Part shown: positions 1 to 7,700 of the stretch, piece by piece
Layout: each line of letters begins with the position of its first letter
Numbering within the stretch: position 1 is the first letter of the stretch
Assembly: GCF_000332515.2 (NCBI RefSeq)
Contig: NZ_AOGZ02000014.1
Location: forward strand, 2,248,001 to 2,312,000
DNA from: Leptospira wolbachii serovar Codice str. CDC
GTDB taxonomy: Bacteria; Spirochaetota; Leptospiria; Leptospirales; Leptospiraceae
Direction of reading: 5' to 3'
Length of the DNA stretch: 64,000 bases
Position numbers and translations under genes: made by a program
Notes under the pieces: generated by a model
The model's database searches: none
The model's input: only the letters and a program-made list of their open reading frames with translations
Told to the model about the DNA's origin: nothing

Positions 1-97
1 CAGCTTCTCTTAACTCAGGTATACAAACCAGTTTATCAATCAGAAATACAATTAAGATGATGAAAAATGGGTATAAATAAATACGTTTTTGGTTCAT
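1..97 (-). CDS. N-terminus of probable DUF1574-type membrane-anchored protein (partial)
   Basis: The reading frame opens with ATG at 97 on the minus strand and runs off the left edge. The visible 32 residues begin MNQKRIYLYPFF and form one hydrophobic signal-anchor segment. It starts 8 bp after the stop of the MBOAT acyltransferase gene, so the two are almost certainly co-transcribed. In leptospires, MBOAT genes are commonly followed by a DUF1574 (SGNH/AlgJ-like) protein, so that family is the best guess. The assignment rests on position and the signal anchor only, because no catalytic part is visible. Confidence 0.5.
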   Translation of the reverse strand, partial: MNQKRIYLYPFFIILIVFLIDKLVCIPELREA

Positions 98-105
98 GGG
101 TTCTC

Positions 106-1476
106 TCAGAATTGGAAATAGATAAACGTTTCCACAGGGTTCTCAATTTTCACTAATGCAAAGAAAACCAATACAGTAAATATGGGAACTAACCAATGTG
201 TATACGGTTGGAGTTTTTCTTTAAAATAGTTTTTATATTCAACAAATTGGAAGAGGTAACAAGCAAAGATCAGTAACCAAAAGTCAGGTTTATAAATAAA
301 ATTTTTAGCAGTCGAAGTAGAAGCAGACCAAAACTTATAAATTCCTTGTAAAGAATCTAATCGAAAAAAAGGACTAACCAAATTGAACCCAATGAACACA
401 TAAATAAATCCAATGATCTTCTGTTTGGTGTTCATATCTTTCCGATTCAATTTACCAAAAGTAAACCGTTCTATTGCTAGGAAAATTCCATGCAAAAATC
501 CCCAGATAAAAAATGTGTAGGTGTTCCCATGCCATAAACCAGCGAGCGCCATTACCGTTATCGTATTGAACATAAACCTAGATTCAGATACTCGGTTTCC
601 ACCTAACGGAATGTATAGATAGTCTCTGATCCAGGTTGACAATGTGATATGCCATCTTGACCAAAACTCGGAAAAACTAACGGACAAAAATGGGGAACGA
701 AAGTTTTCAGGGATTTCATATCCGAGTAAAAATGCCGAACCTCGGGCAAGATCCGTATATCCAGAAAAATCACCGTAGACTTGTAAGGAAAAAGCCATGG
801 TAGAAATGAAGATACTCAGTCCATCATATCCAGCGGGATCTGCAAAAACAGGATTGATCGATTTTGCAATTTGATCGGCAATCAAAACCTTTTTGATGAT
901 ACCAGAAAGTATATGCAAAATTCCACGATGGACAAAATCCCAATTGAGTTTGGCATGATCGATTTGTTCATAAAAATCGTCATGACGCATAATAGGGCCC
1001 GCAATGAGTTGTGGGAAAAATAAAATAAAAAGTAGGAAGTTTAAAAATGGTGATTCGCTAAACTTTCCATGCCAAGCATCAACAAGGTAAGCAATCATCT
1101 GAAAAGTATAGAAACTAATGGCCAATGGAAGCGCAAACTCACTCAAAGATTGGATGAATGGAATGGAGATTTCTCCTTCCTTACTTAAAAATTGCAGATA
1201 AGTGAGTATGTACTTAAAAAAACAAAGATTTAATAAGTTAATGACCACACCTAAAATTAAAAAGATTTTCTTTCTGGTTTTGAGGATTCCTAAAACAAAA
1301 AAATGTGTGATGAGAATAAAGAGTAAAAAATGAGTTAGAAAAGAAAGACTCCAATACCCGTAAAATACTAAGGAAAAGAAAATGAGGATGTATTTTCTGA
1401 ACCTTCCGGGAGCCATCCAATAGATAGTATAACAACCTACAAAAAAAAGAAAATAGTCAATGGAATTGAACAGCAT
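106..1476 (-). CDS. MBOAT family membrane O-acyltransferase (AlgI-like)
   Basis: This is a 456-residue polytopic membrane protein, about the usual AlgI/DltB length, with roughly ten hydrophobic segments. The family core is clear: a FWSRWHITLSTWIRDYLYIP block near residue 275, followed by PLGGNR and then the putative catalytic histidine in GLWHG. MBOAT proteins of this type move acyl groups across the membrane onto an extracytoplasmic polysaccharide or glycolipid, usually with a periplasmic SGNH-type partner. The partner here is probably the truncated gene directly downstream. The acceptor is unknown. The gene is divergent from the acetoacetyl-CoA synthetase, with about 90 bp between the starts. 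Confidence 0.92.
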   Translation of the reverse strand: MLFNSIDYFLFFVGCYTIYWMAPGRFRKYILIFFSLVFYGYWSLSFLTHFLLFILITHFFVLGILKTRKKIFLILGVVINLLNLCFFKYILTYLQFLSKEGEISIPFIQSLSEFALPLAISFYTFQMIAYLVDAWHGKFSESPFLNFLLFILFFPQLIAGPIMRHDDFYEQIDHAKLNWDFVHRGILHILSGIIKKVLIADQIAKSINPVFADPAGYDGLSIFISTMAFSLQVYGDFSGYTDLARGSAFLLGYEIPENFRSPFLSVSFSEFWSRWHITLSTWIRDYLYIPLGGNRVSESRFMFNTITVMALAGLWHGNTYTFFIWGFLHGIFLAIERFTFGKLNRKDMNTKQKIIGFIYVFIGFNLVSPFFRLDSLQGIYKFWSASTSTAKNFIYKPDFWLLIFACYLFQFVEYKNYFKEKLQPYTHWLVPIFTVLVFFALVKIENPVETFIYFQF

Positions 1477-1567
1477 TTTCCCTAGAATTTCTGCGATATT
1501 TTTTTCTACCAGTCATTTTACACAATCATACTTGCCTCAAAAATCAAATCCAGGAAGATCAGTCTTC

Positions 1568-3532
1568 ATGGCGACTCAAAATATACTTTGGACACCTCAT
1601 TCAAAAAATACGAACCTTTCCCGTTTCCAAGGCCATTTGGAAACAAAGTTTGCAAAATCATTTTCTGATTATGTTTCTTTACATAAGTTTTCAATAGATG
1701 AATACGAATTGTTTTGGAAAGAATGGTTGTCTTATTCAGGTTTTAAGTTACACAAAGAACCGGAAAAAACGATAGAACAAAGTAATCATTTTTCAAAGTC
1801 GATTTGGTTTCCAGGTGCTTTGTATAATTTTGCTGAGAATTTATTAGAAGTAGGGAATCCTAATGAGTTGGCTTTGGTTTTTTATTCGGAAGATGGCCAA
1901 ATACAAAAGTTAACTTATGCGGAACTCAAACACGAAGTTCTAAAATTACAAAAACATTTTATTTCCCTTGGAGTCAAAAAAGGGGATCGTGTAGTAGGTC
2001 TTGTACCAAATGCACCTATTTCCACTATCGGCATGTTGGCAACGACATCGTTAGGTGCTATATGGTCTAGCGCCTCACCTGACTTTGGTGTTCGAGGAAT
2101 TCTTGATCGATTTGAACAAATAAATCCCAAAGTACTAATTTCGGTGGAATCTTACTTGTTTAAAGGTAAAAGAATTTCCATTGAAGATAAATTGGAGGAA
2201 GTATCCATTCAATTAGCCAATGCCAATCATTCTGAATTTAAACAGACTTTGGTATATGATTTTGTTGAGCCAATCAAAGACTTTGGTAAGATCCAATTTC
2301 CATTCCGATACAGTGAGATTGGTTCAAGGAATGTTTCTGAAGCGTTGGTTTATACATCCGTTTCATTTTCAGATCCAGTGTATATCATGTTTTCGTCCGG
2401 TACTACTGGCCTTCCGAAATGCATCGTTCAGGGAGGAGGTGTTTTGTTAAATCACACCAAGGAACTGTCGTTACATTGTAATCTATCCAAACAAGATCGA
2501 TTTTTTTATTATACAACTTGCGGTTGGATGATGTGGAATTGGTCCCAATCTGTGTTGGCCTTGGGAGCCACGCTTTATCAATTTGATGGGAATCCATTCC
2601 ATCCGTCTTGGGAAACTTTATGGTCCATGGCCGAAAAGGAATCCATCCAAGTTTTCGGAACCAGCGCCAAATACTTATCTGTTTTGGAAGAAGAAAAAAT
2701 ATCGGTTCAATCTAAGTATACGTTGTCTGCACTCAAGGTGATTCTTTCCACGGGTTCTCCTTTACCTAACTCTGGATTTCGTTATGTTTATGAAAATATA
2801 AAAAAAGATATACAACTTTCCTCCATCTCTGGTGGAACCGACTTAAATGGATGTTTTGCTTTGGGTAATCCCAACTTACCTGTGTTTGAAGGCCAAATTC
2901 AGTGTAAGGGTTTAGGGATGGATGTACAAGTGTTTGACGATATGGGAAAATCTGTGGAAAACCAAAAAGGGGAATTGGTATGTCCTACACCTTTTCCTTC
3001 GATGCCACTTTCTTTTTGGAATGATGATTCTGGTGCAAAATACAAATCAGCATACTTTGAAACTTATGATAATATTTGGTGCCATGGCGATTTCGCCTCG
3101 ATCACACTTGAGAATGGTTTGGTGATCTATGGTCGCTCCGATGCCACTTTAAATCCAGGTGGTGTAAGAATTGGTACTGCTGATATCTATTCAGTAGTTT
3201 CTACCATTCCAGAAGTAAAAGACAGTGTTATCATAGGACAAGAGTATAAAGATGATGTCCGTGTGATTCTTTTTGTTGTACCAGCGGATGGTGTTATTTT
3301 GGATGAAAGTTTGATCAAAAAAATAAAGGAACGTATAAAAGTAGAAACTTCCCCTAGACATGTTCCTGCCTTAGTAATTTCTGTTCCCGAAATTCCTTAT
3401 ACGGTGAATGGCAAAAAAGTAGAAATTGCCGTAAAACAAACTGTAGCTGGTCTAGAAGTGAAAAATAAAAATGCTCTCGCTAATCCGCATTCTCTAGATT
3501 ATTTTAAAAATCGAAAGGAACTTGGAGTATGA
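1568..3532 (+). CDS. aacS: acetoacetyl-CoA synthetase (acetoacetate-CoA ligase)
   Basis: An adenylate-forming (ANL) enzyme that activates acetoacetate, or a related short acid, to its CoA thioester. The N-terminal ACS-type cap region is followed by the P-loop-like motif SSGTTGLPK near residue 290, the core GGTDLNG, and a C-terminal domain with NGKKVE carrying the expected catalytic lysine. The frame is open from 1460, but an AGGAAG ribosome site at 1552-1557 sits 10 bp before ATG 1568. Starting there gives 654 residues, the usual AacS length, so I use 1568. The stop overlaps the next gene's ATG (ATGA), so the two are translationally coupled. Confidence 0.9.
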   Translation: MATQNILWTPHSKNTNLSRFQGHLETKFAKSFSDYVSLHKFSIDEYELFWKEWLSYSGFKLHKEPEKTIEQSNHFSKSIWFPGALYNFAENLLEVGNPNELALVFYSEDGQIQKLTYAELKHEVLKLQKHFISLGVKKGDRVVGLVPNAPISTIGMLATTSLGAIWSSASPDFGVRGILDRFEQINPKVLISVESYLFKGKRISIEDKLEEVSIQLANANHSEFKQTLVYDFVEPIKDFGKIQFPFRYSEIGSRNVSEALVYTSVSFSDPVYIMFSSGTTGLPKCIVQGGGVLLNHTKELSLHCNLSKQDRFFYYTTCGWMMWNWSQSVLALGATLYQFDGNPFHPSWETLWSMAEKESIQVFGTSAKYLSVLEEEKISVQSKYTLSALKVILSTGSPLPNSGFRYVYENIKKDIQLSSISGGTDLNGCFALGNPNLPVFEGQIQCKGLGMDVQVFDDMGKSVENQKGELVCPTPFPSMPLSFWNDDSGAKYKSAYFETYDNIWCHGDFASITLENGLVIYGRSDATLNPGGVRIGTADIYSVVSTIPEVKDSVIIGQEYKDDVRVILFVVPADGVILDESLIKKIKERIKVETSPRHVPALVISVPEIPYTVNGKKVEIAVKQTVAGLEVKNKNALANPHSLDYFKNRKELGV

Positions 3533-4284
3533 AATTTTTTCAAATTTTCATTGGGTTTCTATTTTTTTGTTTTTTGACATCTGTAAATTTGAAAGCCGAT
3601 GTAATTCATTGGCGTTCTTGTTTTCAGGCAAATTGTATCTCGTTTGATCTTCCAGCGAAGTGGTATCTTACGGAACGTAGGTCCAATGGATTAACAACAA
3701 AGTTTGATCATTTCAAAACATCACCACTCAAAGAAGAGTCTGGTAGAGAAATTATTCCAGCTCTTGTTATCCTTTTTAAAGAATCAGAAAACAAACTTCC
3801 GTTACATCCAATTCTTTTCCATGCAGAATCCAAAAGATTTAGTTTAATCACCAATATTCGTAAATCCTTCGCCTTACAAAAAAATGCGAATTCTGATAAC
3901 GGGTATAAGTTTTTAGGAATGTCTGGAAGTTTTAAAGATAAAGAAGATACCATCGTGCAACATTATATCACTGCGACTGAAGACAGATTGGGGTTTACGA
4001 TTTTAATTACTTGTTACGAATCGGTCTATCCTCAAATCGAAAAGGATATTAATTTGTTTTTGGATAGTTTATTCTGGGGAACAAGGTCTATTCCTTGGAA
4101 GTTCCAAGGTCCAGAAGATCAAGTTGCTAAAGCAAAGGAATTGGAAGCCAGTGCCCTAAATCGATTGAAAACTAAAAAATCGGAAGAGATTGCTTTGGCA
4201 TTAGAAGAGATGAGTGACTCTTGTGAGTTAGGTTCTGTAACCGCCTGTGAAATGTTTACTACGTTGATGAATTTAGGAAGATAA
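3529..4284 (+). CDS. secreted protein of unknown function
   Basis: 251 residues with a clear signal peptide (hydrophobic core at residues 5-18, likely cleavage near LKA at 21-23). The middle is a mixed alpha/beta domain with an early Cys pair (SCFQANC). The tail ends in a short Sel1-like segment (CELGSVTACEMF). It overlaps the aacS stop by 4 bp, so it belongs to the same transcript, but the sequence shows no metabolic link. I do not recognise the family. The product is probably periplasmic. Confidence 0.8.
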   Translation: MKFFQIFIGFLFFCFLTSVNLKADVIHWRSCFQANCISFDLPAKWYLTERRSNGLTTKFDHFKTSPLKEESGREIIPALVILFKESENKLPLHPILFHAESKRFSLITNIRKSFALQKNANSDNGYKFLGMSGSFKDKEDTIVQHYITATEDRLGFTILITCYESVYPQIEKDINLFLDSLFWGTRSIPWKFQGPEDQVAKAKELEASALNRLKTKKSEEIALALEEMSDSCELGSVTACEMFTTLMNLGR

Positions 4285-4300
4285 ATTAACGGAAGTAAGG

Positions 4301-4744
4301 TTATCTTTGCATTTTCTGAACGTAATCGGCAATAGCATCAATTTCCCCTTTTCGCATGTGTGAATAAGCTTTCATATACGTTCCTGGAATCCCGTTTTTG
4401 ATTGTTTTTGCAATGGCTTCTTTGGTTGATCCGTAGATATACGTGGACTTATCTTGAAAATTAGGGATCCGCGAGTTCGCTAACAATGCCGTTCTTGTGC
4501 CACGTCCATTACCTACTGGGCCATGACAAGATACGCATCCGTTTTGTACATACATAGCTTCTGGAAAAGGAACGGTCACTGCTGGTGGGGGGGGAGGTTC
4601 TTTTTTGGGAGATTCATTTTCCGAAGAACAATCTATCAAGATTGGGAAAAGAATGACCAAAAGAAACAAATTGAAAATTTGAGAAAAATTTTTAAGGAAT
4701 GATTGTATCCAAATCATAGGCTGATTACTAAAATATAGGATCAT
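4301..4744 (-). CDS. class I c-type cytochrome, predicted lipoprotein
   Basis: A single haem-binding CVSCH motif sits in a short domain that ends with a typical terminal helix (GEIDAIADYVQKM). Possible axial methionines lie in YMKAYSHM. The N-terminus is a long hydrophobic signal ending in a lipobox-like LIDC, so the protein is probably a membrane-tethered periplasmic electron carrier. A Pro-rich linker (KKEPPPPP) separates anchor and haem domain. ATG 4744 lies 8 bp after the stop of the giant upstream gene. An in-frame ATG at 4717 would give a more normal signal length, and the choice between them is open. Confidence 0.88.
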   Translation of the reverse strand: MILYFSNQPMIWIQSFLKNFSQIFNLFLLVILFPILIDCSSENESPKKEPPPPPAVTVPFPEAMYVQNGCVSCHGPVGNGRGTRTALLANSRIPNFQDKSTYIYGSTKEAIAKTIKNGIPGTYMKAYSHMRKGEIDAIADYVQKMQR

Positions 4745-4752
4745 TCCGTTAA

Positions 4753-7700
4753 TTAATCACACACGATTCCTGTTCCAACCAAACTAATGTTATACTTTTG
4801 AGACAAATAACAAAAAACAATAGTCCTGCCGGGACCTGATAGACTGGTTTTGTAATAAAGAACTTCTGCGATATGACCGGAGAAGAAACTAGAGGTAGTT
4901 TCATTCGTTCCTAAATAAAGATTGTATGGAGTAAATACCTTAGTTATGTCTGTGGAGGTTCCACCGCTACCACCATTTGAATAAAAACCTAAGGAAGTTC
5001 CTGAATTGTATTCTGCGGCAACCAAATAAGGGATTAGTGTCCCTCCAAATATCCCGGTACTACTTCCAATGAGGCCTTCTGATGGTTTTGCCATTCGAAT
5101 GATATTGGAATCTAAATAGTAGGAAACTCCATCGGTGGCTGATTCAAATAAAGTTCCATTGGTAAGTGTTGTACGGCTAAAAGCTAAGAAGAAGGTTGAG
5201 TTATTGAAAGGAATGTCTAAAGCAGAACCTCGGAAAAGATATTCAGAGTTTGACGCATTAAAAGATACAGATGGTTTTCCAATGAACCCAGCGTTATTGT
5301 ATGTCGGAGCCATCGGTCCATTAAAAAAAGAGGCGGCATTACCACTTCTATCATGCCAAGTAGTCACCGCTGTTCCATTTCCTTGGTTTGATAAACTATC
5401 GGCACTTAGGTGGAGGCGTAAGCTACTCATTGCAAGTGTTGGAGACCAAGTAACTACCTGTCTTGGATCAAAACCTGCGAGGGATTGAATCTCGTTGGGA
5501 CCAAGAGCTCGGTTATAAACCAAAACATCATCAATCAATCCGGAAAAACTAGTTAATAGATCGGTTCGTGTCCCGATAGTAAATGCAACAGGATTAGTAT
5601 CCCAAGTATTTTTGGTTTCTGTCTTTAGTTTAACGCCATTATGGTATAAATTTGCAGCATAACCACCGTCAGGTCCTTCGTAGACACCGCAGAGTTGATG
5701 CCAAACATTTTCATGGTTGAAGTAAGATTCTTCCACATCATTTCCGAATCCTGCAAAGTAATACTTACCTCCACCAGAACCTGCTCCAAGTGCCACCAAA
5801 CGGTCGGTAGCCGTCTGTCCAAAACTTACCATCGTACCGGGATTGGTGAGGTTCGATTTAAAATGAACACAAACGGTTCTTGGCTGTTGGCTTTTTGGTA
5901 ATTGGGTATCAGTTGTCGAAACATTGATATAATTAGTACCGTTTGTACTAATGGCTCCCGCTGCATGACCAAATCTGTCAGTGAAAAGACCTACACCCAT
6001 ATTGGTAACTTGGTTTCCAAACCCACTTACATCCTGAAGGTCTTTGTTAAAATCAAAACGAGCCACAAGACCCACTGGAATTTGAGCAGAAAGTCTTCTC
6101 ACTTCTTTATCAGTTAAAGCTTTTGAATACACACGGAGGTCGTCTATTTTACCGGCAAAAGTTTGGGTAGAAAAAGTCATGATTCTACCTATATAAACTC
6201 CCGTACTAGGAGTAGTGTTGATGGAGGATCCGATATTGGATGGACCAACGATATCAATACCATTGACATAAATATAACCATAAGTTCCATCGAAAGTTCC
6301 GCAAATGTGGGACCATCGGTTGAGTGGGATGGAATAGGTTGTATAAACCTCGCCACCACCTAACCCCCCGAACCGAATTAGATTGTCACCAAGCCCGCTT
6401 TTAAAAATAGAAAGTATAAATTCGGTTCCGCCGCCTGGGGTTCCATAAGAAAAAATGGCAGAGTGTTCATTGGGATTGATTGGATAAGTGTCTGGGTTCA
6501 CCCAAACACAAACACTTCTTGGATGTTGGCCTAAAGGTAATCCTAATTCTGAACCAGTCAAAAAACCAGAGTTACCCAAAGTAAATCGCATACTCGAATT
6601 AGAACTTCTGTCCCGGCCTGGAGCGTATCCTGTCATACCGCCATTGATAGCAAGCGGGGTCCCAACTGGACCCAAAGGGTCTGTATTTCCTTTAAATTGG
6701 TAATTCATCAGAAGTTCGATTGGGCGAGAGGAATAGGAATTACCAACAAGAGCAGAATCTGCTGTCCGCGCTAAGTCATTGATTTCTGCATCATTTAGAT
6801 TTTTTCCGTAGTACCTAACATCGGCAATGCGGCCAGGAAAGAAAAAAGAACCACCTGAACCGACTCCGACAGTAAGATTTCCTGTGACAGAATTGGTGGA
6901 TCGTTGTTTTTCATAGATTAGATTTCCATTCATATACACACGATAAACATTATTGGTATCAACAGTCATCGCGACATGGGTCCATACGTTCGGAATGACT
7001 GTTGTGTATGTGGAGTCACTAGGATAACCTCCCCGTGCCACAACCAATTGTTTATTGGAGTCGATAAAAAGACCATGTCCGGAAGAGGCAATGTCACCAT
7101 TAAAAACAATGACCTTACCAATTCCTGCATTGGTTCCATCCCAATTGAACCAAGCGGATAAAGTAATGTTGTTTATGGATCCCGATGGTGATGGTGCCGT
7201 TCCTGCATTTCCAATGGAGGTTGCCACTGCCCCTGCAGCTTCTCCAAATCGACCGAGTCCAAATCCTGGACTTCCCACAGCAGTGATTGTTTGGTTATTC
7301 AAATAATTTTGAACGGATCCATTGAGAGGATAGTATGCTAAAAGTCCAGAAGCATTGAGTGACCGAAGAGCATGTGCCGTTCCAAATACTAAAACATTTC
7401 CAATATTTGCAATGTACAACGGAGTATCAAGATATGCATTCACACCTTCTCCATCCGCAAGGCCTGTGCCACCAGATCCTGCGATTGTGAGTACTTCGCC
7501 CGTTACCATATGGACACGTCTTATGCGGTGATTTCCATAATCTGCTACATATAAAAAAATTCCATCATGAGTAAGTCCATGGGGCATTAAAAAACTGGCG
7601 CCAGTACCGGCACCATCGACAAAACCACCTGAAGAACTTCCTGCGAGAATGGTTGTGGCCCCAGTCACTTTATGAGTTTTAGTGATATTATAAGTACCCA

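Noticed and set aside
1460..1567. Upstream extension of the acetoacetyl-CoA synthetase frame
   Set aside because: The extra 36 residues are not part of the family, and ATG 1568 has a good ribosome site. The extension also overlaps the divergent MBOAT start.
5135..5488. Long antisense frame inside the giant lipoprotein gene
   Set aside because: It lies fully within a coding gene that has clear domains. It shows no ribosome site or recognised motif, and the region has several such shadows on the opposite strand.
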